A stretch of DNA of 9,648 bases from an uncultured Senegalimassilia sp. (GTDB lineage: Bacteria > Actinomycetota > Coriobacteriia > Coriobacteriales > Eggerthellaceae), in NCBI GenBank assembly GCA_937925385.1, contig CALEWN010000190.1, forward strand, positions 1 through 9,648. Direction: 5' to 3'. The notes below the pieces were generated by a model. It saw only the letters and a list, made by a program, of their open reading frames with translations, made no database searches and was not told the DNA's origin. Positions within the stretch are counted from its first letter, which is position 1. Each line of letters starts with the position of its first letter. A program made the translations under genes and the position numbers. This document shows positions 1 to 6,378 of the stretch, piece after piece.

Positions 1-337
1 CCGCCTGCACCGCCCCGAAAACGTGCGGGTGCCGGTGCACGAGCTTTTTGCAGGCCATGTCTGAGATGGCGTCCATATCGAACTGGCCCTCGTCCTTGGC
101 CATGCTCGCGTGGAGTATGACCTGCATGAGCAGGTCCCCCAGCTCTTCGCACAGGTGCTCGGGCTTGCCTTCGTCTATCGCCTCGCAGACCTCGTAGGCC
201 TCCTCCAGCACGTTGCGCCGGATGCTCTCATGGGTCTGCTCCCTGTCCCAGGGGCAGCCCTTGGGCGAGCGCAGATAATCTATGAGCGCGATGAAGTCGC
301 CGAGGTCATAGCTCTCTTTGCACACAAAATCTACCAC
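1..337 (-). CDS. mazG: MazG nucleoside triphosphate pyrophosphohydrolase, 5' part (runs off left edge)
   Basis: Only the first 112 codons are in the window; the 3' end lies beyond position 1. MazG proteins hydrolyse NTPs or dNTPs to the monophosphate and pyrophosphate in the cytosol, clearing non-canonical nucleotides. Visible hallmarks are the segment GCPWDREQTH (residues 27-36), the metal-binding EExxE at residues 45-49, the matching ExxD at 65-68 (EELGD), and RHPHVF near the window edge. The GTG start at 337 is preceded by AAGGTG at 345-350 with good spacing. No ATG fits better, and the terminator at 371-397 leaves no room for an N-terminal extension. The protein therefore lacks the N-terminal methylase-like domain found in B. 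subtilis YabN. It lies 66 nt after the flippase stop, as in the yabM-mazG order of Firmicutes. Two ATA Ile codons are seen, as in the flippase gene and unlike genes to the right. Confidence 0.93.
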   Translation of the reverse strand, partial: MVDFVCKESYDLGDFIALIDYLRSPKGCPWDREQTHESIRRNVLEEAYEVCEAIDEGKPEHLCEELGDLLMQVILHASMAKDEGQFDMDAISDMACKKLVHRHPHVFGAVQA

Positions 338-370
338 AGTGAAACACCTTCCGCAAGTAGTTTTTAGCTG

Positions 371-397
371 AAAAAAGCCGAAATACCGGGCTTTTTT
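371..397 (-). terminator. Rho-independent terminator, potentially bidirectional, between flippase and mazG
   Basis: A perfect 9-bp stem (AAAAAAGCC at 371-379 with GGCTTTTTT at 389-397) encloses a 9-nt loop. Because the stem begins with A6 and ends with T6, it gives a U-tract on either strand. It lies just after the flippase stop at 404 and only 34 nt before the mazG start, so mazG must rely on read-through or on a promoter inside this short gap. Confidence 0.8.
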
Positions 398-403
398 GTT
401 ATG

Positions 404-2020
404 TCACCCCTCCGGCCGGATATGCAGGAGCCTTGCGAGCTTTTCGCCCTTCGGGATGAGCTTCATGTCCTCGAAGGTGACGGCGCGCGTGAGCACGACG
501 AGGACGAGGTATACGATGACGGCAACGCCTATCGCCAGGCACATGCACAGGGCCATCATGAGCCTGCCCGGCTCCGCCCCGCCTATGAAGCGGATGGCGA
601 GACCGTAGACCGCCCAGGCCGAGAGGCCCATCGCCGCGCAGCTGAGCACGGGCCGCGCGAGTATCCTGCCCAGCCGGGGCCTTTCGGGCATGACCCGGCA
701 GAGGAAGATGTAGTCCATGACGCACATGACGGCGTAGCAGCTGAGCGTGCCTATGGGCGCGCCGAGGATGTTGATGTGCGGGTCCGCGACGAGGAACCAG
801 TTGACGCAGATCTTGACGACGCCGCCTATCACCATGGAGTAGATGGGGTATTTCTCGTTTCCTCCGGCCTGGAGGACGGCGTTCATCATGAGCGCCATGC
901 AGACGAAGAAGGAGGCCGCGCCCATCAGCATCAGCAGTTCCGGCCCGGACTCATGGCTGCCGGGGTAGATGACCGTCATGATCGGGTAGGAGAGGACGGA
1001 GAGGCCCACGCCCATGGGCAGGGCAATGACCGTTGCGATGCGCAGGGAGTTTTCCGCGATGCGGGAGCTTTCGCGCCCGCGGTGGGTGACGCGGCAGGCG
1101 GCGATTGCGGGGACGACGGAGATGGTGAGCGGGGTTATGAAGGCGGCGGGGAGGTTATAGAGCGTCTGGGCCTTGCCGTAGACGCCGTAGAGGACCTTTG
1201 CGTCGGCATAGGAGAAGCCGGCGGCGTCCTGGAGCCTGCCCATGCAGAGGCCGGAATCGACCAGGTTTATGAGCGAGAGGACGGAGGAACCGAGCGTTAT
1301 CGGGATGCCGACTTTGAGCAGCGTCGAGAGTATCCGCGCGCCGCTCTCGGGCACGTCATTGCCCGCGGGCAGGGCGGAGTAGCAGCGGCGCTTGTAGGCG
1401 AACATGTAGACGAGCGCGGCGAGCGAGCCCGCGGTCACGCCGAAGATGGCGCCCGCGGAGACGAGCGGCAGGCTCCTGCCGAGGTCCCGGAGGTACCAGG
1501 CCAGCACGAGGCCGACCACGACCTTGACGAGCACCTCCAGCACCTGGCCGACGGTGGTGGGCTTCATATTCTCGTGGCCCTGGCAGTAGCCGCGGTAGGC
1601 GCTGGTCAGGCAGACGAGCAGCACGGCGGGGGACAGGGCGAGGATGCTCTGCGAGGCCTCCACGTCGTTGAGCGAGTCCGCGAGCTCCGTCGGGAAGAGG
1701 AACATTACCAGTGTGCAGACAACGCCCAGGACGAGGAAAGTCAGCCAGGCGACGGAGAAGATCCGCTTCACCTGGTTCGGGCGGTTCATAGTGTTTGCCT
1801 CGCTTATCATGCGGGAGAGGGCCACGGGCAGGCCCGCCGTTGCGACGGTCAGGAACACGCTGTATATGTTGTAGGCCACGAGGAAGTGCGTATAGCCCTC
1901 GTCGCCGAGTATATTCCCCAGCGGCACCTTGTAGATGAAGCCGAGGATCTTCATAATCACGACGCCGGCAGCGAGGATGGCCGCGCCGTGCAGGTAGTTT
2001 TGCTTTTTGGGTTCTGACAA
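404..2020 (-). CDS. MurJ/SpoVB-like polysaccharide (lipid-linked oligosaccharide) flippase, MOP superfamily
   Basis: The 538-residue product is a hydrophobic integral membrane protein with many predicted transmembrane helices, the usual length for the SpoVB/YabM/MurJ-type branch of the MOP exporter superfamily. These proteins are thought to flip undecaprenyl-linked wall precursors across the cytoplasmic membrane. Family-like features are the N-terminal GAAILAAGVVIMKILGFIYK stretch, the G-DEGYTHF loop, the ALSRMISE segment, and the NILGAPIGT segment late in the protein. I chose the TTG at 2020 because GGGGGT lies six bases upstream and SEPKKQNYLHG makes a normal short cytoplasmic tail. The alternative ATG at 2044 or TTG at 2047 adds eight or nine residues but has no ribosome binding site and lies about 10 nt from the predicted transcription start. 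mazG follows downstream, as in B. subtilis yabM-mazG. Exact substrate (lipid II, capsule or spore cortex precursor) cannot be told. Many Ile codons are ATA, unlike the genes to the right. Confidence 0.9.
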   Translation of the reverse strand: MSEPKKQNYLHGAAILAAGVVIMKILGFIYKVPLGNILGDEGYTHFLVAYNIYSVFLTVATAGLPVALSRMISEANTMNRPNQVKRIFSVAWLTFLVLGVVCTLVMFLFPTELADSLNDVEASQSILALSPAVLLVCLTSAYRGYCQGHENMKPTTVGQVLEVLVKVVVGLVLAWYLRDLGRSLPLVSAGAIFGVTAGSLAALVYMFAYKRRCYSALPAGNDVPESGARILSTLLKVGIPITLGSSVLSLINLVDSGLCMGRLQDAAGFSYADAKVLYGVYGKAQTLYNLPAAFITPLTISVVPAIAACRVTHRGRESSRIAENSLRIATVIALPMGVGLSVLSYPIMTVIYPGSHESGPELLMLMGAASFFVCMALMMNAVLQAGGNEKYPIYSMVIGGVVKICVNWFLVADPHINILGAPIGTLSCYAVMCVMDYIFLCRVMPERPRLGRILARPVLSCAAMGLSAWAVYGLAIRFIGGAEPGRLMMALCMCLAIGVAVIVYLVLVVLTRAVTFEDMKLIPKGEKLARLLHIRPEG

Positions 2021-2061
2021 GGATATACCCCCAATCGGGCGCATCAAGACGCTGAATGACT

Positions 2062-2090
2062 ACTCTACACTAAAAATATGAAAAAATCAA
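2062..2090 (-). promoter_or_regulatory. Predicted sigma-70/sigma-A promoter of the flippase gene
   Basis: On the minus strand TTGATT (2085-2090) is followed after exactly 17 bp by TAGAGT (2062-2067); each box matches four of six consensus bases. The start of transcription would be near 2055, which fits translation from the TTG at 2020 better than from the ATG at 2044. The -10 box sits inside a TAGTGTAGAG motif that resembles motifs upstream of the radical SAM gene. Confidence 0.5.
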
Positions 2091-2093
2091 GGC

Positions 2094-2115
2094 TTTATGC
2101 CGCGCAGGGCATAAA
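2094..2115 (-). terminator. Second small hairpin after the radical SAM terminator
   Basis: An 8-bp inverted repeat (TTTATGCC at 2094-2101, GGCATAAA at 2108-2115) with a 6-nt loop overlaps the U-tract of the terminator at 2112-2144. On the minus strand a T6 stretch follows about seven bases later (2081-2086). It may act as a back-up terminator, or isolate the flippase promoter. Confidence 0.4.
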
Positions 2116-2144
2116 AATGCCCGCGGGAGGGGGGTCCCGCGGGC
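2112..2144 (-). terminator. Strong Rho-independent terminator of the radical SAM gene
   Basis: A perfect 10-bp GC-rich stem (GCCCGCGGGA at 2119-2128 with its complement at 2135-2144) has a homopolymeric 6-nt loop. On the minus strand it is followed by ATTTTTA. It starts 19 nt after the radical SAM stop codon and separates that gene from the flippase-mazG unit. Confidence 0.85.
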
Positions 2145-2162
2145 TTGTGCAGGGATGAGGGA

Positions 2163-3500
2163 TTATTTTTTGCCGGAGGCGGACCAGAGCCTTTCGGCCG
2201 TGGGGGTCCAGGCTTCGGCATAGGGGGTGCATTTTTGGCGCAGGTGCTCCGCGTCCTCGGGCGACTGCATGTCCGTGGAGCGGGCGCCGGATTTTTTGAC
2301 CATCTCGGCCAGGCGCTCGGGATTTTCGAGCATGGGGCAGGGCCGCAGGTGGTTGCAGTTGAAGGGCTGGCCGTCGTGGTAGGCCATGAAGATCGGCGAT
2401 TGCAGCGCCTCCAGCAGCGTATGTTCGCGGATGTTGCTGTTGGAGTAGTGGATGAACACGCACGGGGCAACGTCGCCGTTGGCATTGATGTGCAGATAGC
2501 GCCGCCCGCCCGCGATGCAGCCGCCCACGAACTCGCCGTCGTTTTGGAAATCCATGAGGAACAGCGGCTTCTTCTCGCGCATCTCGCGAACGAAGCGATA
2601 CATGCGCTCGCGCTGCTCGACGGTAAGCATCAAATCAGCCGGGGAAGCCATCCCCACCGGCATGTAGTTGAACACCCAGCAGAACAGGGCACCCTGCTCG
2701 ATCATCCAGTCGATGAACTCCTCGGAACCCACCGTGTCGGCATTGGCGCTGGTTATGCAGGCCGACACGCCGAAAGGCAAGCCATGCTTGCGAAGCAGCG
2801 CCATGGCATGGCCGACCTTCTGGTAAACGCCCTCGCCGCGTCGCGCGTCCGTCGTCTCTTCGGACCCCTCGGCGCTGATCGCCGGCACGAAGTTCTTGAC
2901 GCGGATCATCTCCTGGCAGAACTCCTCGTCGATAAGGGTAGAGTTCGTGAAGCACAAAAAACTGCAATCGGGATGCGCTTCGCACAGGAGGATAAGATCC
3001 TTCTTGCGCACCAACGGCTCTCCACCGGTGTAGATGTAAATATGGATGCCAAGCTCCACGCCCTGGTTGATGATGGAGTCGATATCTTCATACGAAAGGT
3101 TCAGCTTATGCCCGTATTCGGCGGCCCAACAGCCGGTGCAGTGCAGGTTGCAGGCGCTGGTCGGGTCGAGCAGGATCGCCCAAGGGATGTTGCATTGGTG
3201 CTGCTTGCGCATCTCCTCCTGACGCGGCCACGCCATAAGGTTGCCATCCACGATAAGGTTCTTAATAAGGTCGTCGCGCACTTCGGGATTCAGGTCCATA
3301 ACGCGCATGATGAGCTGATACCAGTTGTTCTTGGAATCGATCGCCCCGCGAAACGCCTTGCGCTGAGACGGGAACAAATCGGCAGGGGCAACCTTGTCGA
3401 CCATGTCCATGATTTTGACGATGTTCCTCTCGGGATCATCGAGAAGATAGCCGATGGTTTTCATCATTGCAGCGCGTTTAATCTGATCGGTAGCCTTCAT
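2163..3500 (-). CDS. Radical SAM protein with SPASM/twitch-like C-terminal cysteines
   Basis: The 445-residue cytosolic protein has a helical N-terminal region (about 1-105), then a radical SAM core with the cluster motif CNLHCTGC (C117, C121, C124; CX3CX2C) and the SAM-binding TGGEP (158-162). The C-terminal part has C328-X13-G342-X4-C347, which fits the first half of the SPASM pattern, and then only C382 and C388. That suggests one auxiliary [4Fe-4S] cluster rather than two. The SPASM central CX2CX5CX3C block is absent. The ATG at 3500 has GGGGAGG seven bases upstream. The reaction is unknown: no precursor peptide, maturase partner or methyltransferase gene lies next to it. It is a single-gene unit ending in the terminator at 2112-2144. 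An Ile scan by eye found ATC/ATT but no ATA, like the mod genes. Family placement is firm, substrate is not. Confidence 0.92.
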   Translation of the reverse strand: MKATDQIKRAAMMKTIGYLLDDPERNIVKIMDMVDKVAPADLFPSQRKAFRGAIDSKNNWYQLIMRVMDLNPEVRDDLIKNLIVDGNLMAWPRQEEMRKQHQCNIPWAILLDPTSACNLHCTGCWAAEYGHKLNLSYEDIDSIINQGVELGIHIYIYTGGEPLVRKKDLILLCEAHPDCSFLCFTNSTLIDEEFCQEMIRVKNFVPAISAEGSEETTDARRGEGVYQKVGHAMALLRKHGLPFGVSACITSANADTVGSEEFIDWMIEQGALFCWVFNYMPVGMASPADLMLTVEQRERMYRFVREMREKKPLFLMDFQNDGEFVGGCIAGGRRYLHINANGDVAPCVFIHYSNSNIREHTLLEALQSPIFMAYHDGQPFNCNHLRPCPMLENPERLAEMVKKSGARSTDMQSPEDAEHLRQKCTPYAEAWTPTAERLWSASGKK

Positions 3501-3522
3501 TCCGCATCCTCCCCTTAAGAGC

Positions 3523-3556
3523 TGTTAATCTACACTTAGTGATTAACTCCACACTA
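3523..3556 (-). promoter_or_regulatory. Tandem GTGTRGA-type repeats upstream of the radical SAM gene (putative operator/promoter)
   Basis: Read on the minus strand, TAGTGTGGAGTTAATCA (3540-3556) is followed by TAAGTGTAGATTAACA (3523-3538), an imperfect direct repeat with a spacing of about 18 bp. TTAATC and GATTAA also form a 6-10-6 inverted repeat across the pair. TAGATT within the second copy could be a -10 box, but no good -35 was seen. The size and symmetry would suit a TetR-type repressor site. A related TAGTGTAGAG lies at 2063-2072 before the flippase gene. Confidence 0.4.
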
Positions 3557-3843
3557 GGGATTTTCTGATGAATAGGGACCGATTTGCAATGGACATAATA
3601 AAGCAGAGAGCGTACTACTCCTCATGTTTTCGTAAAAGGGTAGACTATTAATTGCTGTTTTCCAGGCAGCATAAGGCCTTTCGGCATCTCCAACGCCATC
3701 TCCCGTCCATACCGTTCATAAGGCTTTTCCCATGCTTGCCCGCGAAATCGAGAAGAAAACCCCTTGAGACCCGCGAAAACGCTTGAATCACGCCCCCATT
3801 TCCTAGTTATCTCCTTTGATTTTTCGCCATCGAAAGCGGCCGG
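3557..3843. other. Divergent intergenic region without a recognisable gene
   Basis: This is the less GC-rich gap between the radical SAM gene (minus) and the VOC gene (plus). No convincing coding frame or tRNA was seen. It holds two imperfect direct repeats: CATAAGGCCTTTCGGCAT at 3670-3687 with CATAAGGCTTTTCCCAT at 3717-3733, and CCCGCGAAA at about 3739-3747 repeated at about 3770-3778. A 20-codon frame at 3589-3651 has no good ribosome binding site. The long leader may contain regulatory RNA or a decayed sequence; neither can be shown here. Confidence 0.4.
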
Positions 3844-3867
3844 ATTGTATTAGCATCCCAATACGAT
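3844..3867 (+). promoter_or_regulatory. 24-bp inverted repeat in the VOC-GtrA promoter position (putative operator)
   Basis: Arms ATTGTATT (3844-3851) and AATACGAT (3860-3867) are complementary at seven of eight positions and flank an 8-bp centre. The repeat fills the gap between a weak -35 candidate (TTGTAT, 3845-3850) and a weak -10 candidate (TGTAAC, 3867-3872), about 35 nt before the VOC start codon. Dyads inside the promoter spacer are typical of MerR-type activators but also of repressors. The regulator is not in the window. Confidence 0.45.
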
Positions 3868-3900
3868 GTAACTGACTGTCATCGAGGAAGAAGGCATGCC

Positions 3901-4269
3901 ATGAAAGCGAAGTTCGTCCATCGCTGCACCCACGTGCTGGACAAGGAAGCAACCATCAAGTTCTATCAAGAGGCGCTAGGCATGAAGGTGGTGCGCGAGA
4001 TGGGCCCCGAGGACGGCTCCTGGACCAACACCTTCATGGCAAACGACGAGGCGCCCTTCGAAATCGAGCTCACCTGGAACCGCGGGCAGGCGGAGCCCTA
4101 CGACAACGGCGGCAAGGACACCCATATCGCCTTCGCCGTGGACGACTTCGACGCCTTCCATAAACTTCACGATAAGATGGGCTGCATCATCCGTGAGAAC
4201 CCCCGCATGGGCCTGTACTTCATCGCCGACCCCGACGGCCAGTGGATCGAGATCATCCCCGCGAAATAG
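3901..4269 (+). CDS. VOC family protein, glyoxalase I (lactoylglutathione lyase)-like
   Basis: The 122-residue cytosolic protein has the paired beta-alpha-beta-beta-beta modules of the vicinal oxygen chelate fold. All four glyoxalase I metal ligands can be aligned with the E. coli enzyme: H7 (VHRC), E56 (FEIELTWNRG), H75 (DTHIAF) and E117 (WIEIIP). The length is slightly shorter than E. coli GloA (about 135 residues). Glyoxalase I isomerises the hemithioacetal of methylglyoxal and a thiol; Actinobacteria and many anaerobes lack glutathione, so the thiol or substrate may differ. AAGG at 3891-3894 precedes the ATG. A GtrA-like gene follows 25 nt later on the same strand, with no terminator between. 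An inverted repeat at 3844-3867 is a candidate control site. The VOC fold is certain, the precise substrate is not. Confidence 0.92.
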   Translation: MKAKFVHRCTHVLDKEATIKFYQEALGMKVVREMGPEDGSWTNTFMANDEAPFEIELTWNRGQAEPYDNGGKDTHIAFAVDDFDAFHKLHDKMGCIIRENPRMGLYFIADPDGQWIEIIPAK

Positions 4270-4294
4270 AGATTCGACTCAAAGCGCCTTGCAG

Positions 4295-4738
4295 ATGAAA
4301 TCCAACACCCCGCATACCGGCAACTCGCAGGTCCATGCCACGGAAGAGCATCCCGATCGATCGACCCTCGCCCAGGGCATTCGGCAGGCGTTCATGTACT
4401 ACGGCGTATCCATTATGCAGACGTTTGTCGAGTTCGGCGTGTTCGCGGCTGCCCAGCTTGCGCTGCCGACCGGCATCGCGAACGGCATCGCCGTCGCATG
4501 CTCCGGCTCATTCAACTTCCTTATGAACCGCAACATCACGTTCAAGGCATCGAGCAACTTCTGGCGCAGCGTGGCGATGTTCATCGCCCTGTATGTCTGG
4601 AACTTCCTATTCGGCACCTGGTTCATCGGTTGGGCAGCCGTAACATTCGGCTGCCCGGAGATGGCAGGGAAGTTCATCACCATGGCGATGCAAGGCATCT
4701 GGGGTTTCTGCCTGTGCAAATGGGTCATCTTCAAGTAA
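4295..4738 (+). CDS. GtrA-like family membrane protein
   Basis: The 147-residue protein has a polar N-terminal tail of about 30 residues and then four predicted membrane segments (roughly 32-53, 58-77, 89-113, 125-145). The loop FNFLMNRNITF (73-83) and the closing KWVIFK match the conserved GtrA pattern. GtrA proteins are small cytoplasmic-membrane proteins tied to transfer of lipid-linked sugars in O-antigen, arabinogalactan or teichoic acid modification. The start is uncertain: the ATG at 4295 gives a normal GtrA length but has no clear Shine-Dalgarno. The frame stays open back into the VOC gene, and a further ATG lies at 4394, just inside the first helix. It follows the VOC gene by 25 nt and is probably co-transcribed and perhaps translationally coupled. 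It converges with modD, 25 nt apart, without an obvious terminator. No glycosyltransferase neighbour is present. Confidence 0.85.
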   Translation: MKSNTPHTGNSQVHATEEHPDRSTLAQGIRQAFMYYGVSIMQTFVEFGVFAAAQLALPTGIANGIAVACSGSFNFLMNRNITFKASSNFWRSVAMFIALYVWNFLFGTWFIGWAAVTFGCPEMAGKFITMAMQGIWGFCLCKWVIFK

Positions 4739-4763
4739 GGGCACGCAAAAACCCGGCACTTCC

Positions 4764-5606
4764 CTACAGCGTGCTCATGCGCACGCTCATGTCGAGGGGT
4801 TTGGCGAAGTGCAAGCACGTGGTTGCCAGGCCGTCCACGCCGGTTGCCGCGTACTCGGCGGCGTTTCCCAGGTTGACGCCGCCGGCGGCGACGAGCGTCA
4901 CACGGGGGTTGATGGCCTTGAGCTGCGGCACCAACTGCGCGACCTGCTCAGGCGCCACCTTGTCAAGCTGCACGCCGTCAACGCCGGCTTCCACCAGGCG
5001 CACCGCGTCTTCGACGCTTGACTCGACGAACAGCTTCTTCTCGCACACCTTCGCCTTAAGCTGCGGCAAGTCGGCGATGAACTTCTCGAGCCCGCCGTAG
5101 AAGGTCAGGTGATGATCGAAGACAAGCACCGTCTCGCTCAAGCCCAAACGGTGTGGAAAGGCGCCGCCGAGCGTGAGCGCCTTGACGTCGAAGGGCTTGG
5201 TGCCGGGCATGAGCTTGCGGGTGGAAAGCACCTCGCACAGCGGGTTCACGGCATGTACGGCGTCCACCATCTGCTTGGCCTTGGTGGCAAGCGCGCAATA
5301 GTACTCGAAGATGTTCAGGCAGATCTTCCAGCCCATATGCAGGCCCGCCGCAGGGCCTTCAACGGTCATGAACACGTCGCCGGGCGCAAGCACGGTGCCG
5401 CTCGGAAGCGCTTCGGCCACCGTGCAGCCGAAGCGACTGAAGATGCGGGCGGCCTCCTCGGTCCCGCAAAGCAGGGCCGCGTCGCGCGTGTAGTACTCCA
5501 TGCGGCCCGGCTGCGCGCCGACGCCCAGGACATGCGTGGTCAGGTCGATCCCGCTGGGGATGTCGGAAGCGATAAGCTCATCGAGATAGCTGTCCGGGAT
5601 ATACAT
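4764..5606 (-). CDS. modD: ModD, quinolinate phosphoribosyltransferase-like protein of molybdenum transport operons
   Basis: The 280-residue protein belongs to the NadC-like fold family, where ModD forms a branch linked to molybdenum transport. The NadC-type landmarks are present: TRKLMPGTKPFD (129-140), GGAFPHRLGLSETVLVFDHH (147-166), E195, D215 in VQLDK, and the phosphate loop AAGGVN (240-245). In NadC the corresponding segments are TRKTTPG, NHRxGL and KDNH, so the middle of the active site is altered, as expected for ModD. Its biochemical role is not established; phosphoribosyl transfer to an unknown acceptor is plausible. The ATG at 5606 has AAGGAGGAG at a perfect distance and is far better than in-frame starts upstream, such as 5669, which would overlap the end of modC. 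It is the last gene of the modABCD operon, 55 nt after modC. It cannot serve as normal NAD synthesis NadC without partner nadA/nadB, which are not here. Confidence 0.9.
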   Translation of the reverse strand: MYIPDSYLDELIASDIPSGIDLTTHVLGVGAQPGRMEYYTRDAALLCGTEEAARIFSRFGCTVAEALPSGTVLAPGDVFMTVEGPAAGLHMGWKICLNIFEYYCALATKAKQMVDAVHAVNPLCEVLSTRKLMPGTKPFDVKALTLGGAFPHRLGLSETVLVFDHHLTFYGGLEKFIADLPQLKAKVCEKKLFVESSVEDAVRLVEAGVDGVQLDKVAPEQVAQLVPQLKAINPRVTLVAAGGVNLGNAAEYAATGVDGLATTCLHFAKPLDMSVRMSTL

Positions 5607-5661
5607 ATGGCTCCTCCTTGCGCTTCCTAGCGCGTGGTTTTCCTTCTTGAAGATGATACCG

Positions 5662-6378
5662 CTAGCCACGGCCCAGAAACGCCATCACCTGCGGGCAGAA
5701 CTCGCGCGTGAACAGCTCGTCGGCAGGGCACACGGCCTGCAGCGAGCCGTCCAGGATGATGCCCGCGCGATGCCCCAGGCTGCACGCCTCGTTGAAATCG
5801 TGCGTGACGAACACCACGGTGCAACGGAAGCGGCCGTGCACGTCGCGCAGCGTCTCGTACATGCGCTTCTTGGTGGTGGGGTCGAGCGCCGAGAACGGCT
5901 CGTCAAGTAGCAGGATCTCGGGCTGCATCACCAAGGCGCGCGCCAACGCCGCGCGCTGGCCCTCGCCGCCGCTGATGATGCCGGGGTACCGGTCGGCGAT
6001 ATGGCGAATGGAGAACAGGTCGAGCATCTCCTCTACGCGGCGCGCCGCCTCCGCCTTGGGAACGCGCGCCATCCTCAGGCCGTAGCCGATGTTCTCGGCA
6101 ACCGTCATGTGCGGGAACAACGCGTGATCTTGGTAAACGATCCCCAGCCGCCGCTGCTGCACAGGCAGGCACCGGATGTCCTTGCCGTCAAGCAAGATGC
6201 TGCCGCTTTCCAGCGGAAACGCACCGGCGATCGCCTCGAGCAGCACGGTCTTGCCGGCGCCCGTCTCCCCCACGATGGCGAATATCTCGTGCGGCTCGAT
6301 ATGTAAGTCGTCGACGCGCAGCGAGAAGCTGCCGCGCCGCGCCACCATGTCACGAATCTCGATGCTGCCGCCGCTCAT
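5662..6378 (-). CDS. modC: ModC-type ABC transporter ATP-binding protein (molybdate/tungstate), lacking a TOBE domain
   Basis: The 238-residue cytosolic ATPase shows Walker A GETGAGKT (37-44), the Q-loop Q83, the signature ISGGEGQR (135-142), Walker B ILLLDE (155-160), the D-loop SALD (163-166) and the switch H193. It would drive molybdate uptake through ModB. E. coli ModC is about 350 residues and has a C-terminal TOBE/Mop oxyanion-sensing domain; here the protein ends directly after the ATPase domain, so that regulatory input is missing, as in some archaeal and other short forms. The ATG at 6378 overlaps the modB stop in an ATGA, with GAGGG upstream, indicating translational coupling. In-frame codons upstream to 6693 lie inside modB and are rejected. 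The position between modB and modD supports the molybdate role; tungstate or sulfate cannot be excluded from sequence alone. Confidence 0.93.
   Translation of the reverse strand: MSGGSIEIRDMVARRGSFSLRVDDLHIEPHEIFAIVGETGAGKTVLLEAIAGAFPLESGSILLDGKDIRCLPVQQRRLGIVYQDHALFPHMTVAENIGYGLRMARVPKAEAARRVEEMLDLFSIRHIADRYPGIISGGEGQRAALARALVMQPEILLLDEPFSALDPTTKKRMYETLRDVHGRFRCTVVFVTHDFNEACSLGHRAGIILDGSLQAVCPADELFTREFCPQVMAFLGRG

Noticed and set aside
401..2017. Plus-strand open frame of 538 codons opposite the flippase gene
   Set aside because: It mirrors the flippase gene; the product is very rich in His, Glu, Asp, Gly and Arg without any family resemblance, and no ribosome site is seen. Long antisense frames are common in GC-rich DNA.
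2145..3518. Plus-strand open frame of 457 codons opposite the radical SAM gene
   Set aside because: Shadow of a clearly recognisable radical SAM gene on the minus strand; no motif in the plus-strand product.
3589..3651. 20-codon plus-strand frame in the divergent intergenic region
   Set aside because: No ribosome binding site, no recognisable product, and too short to support from sequence alone.
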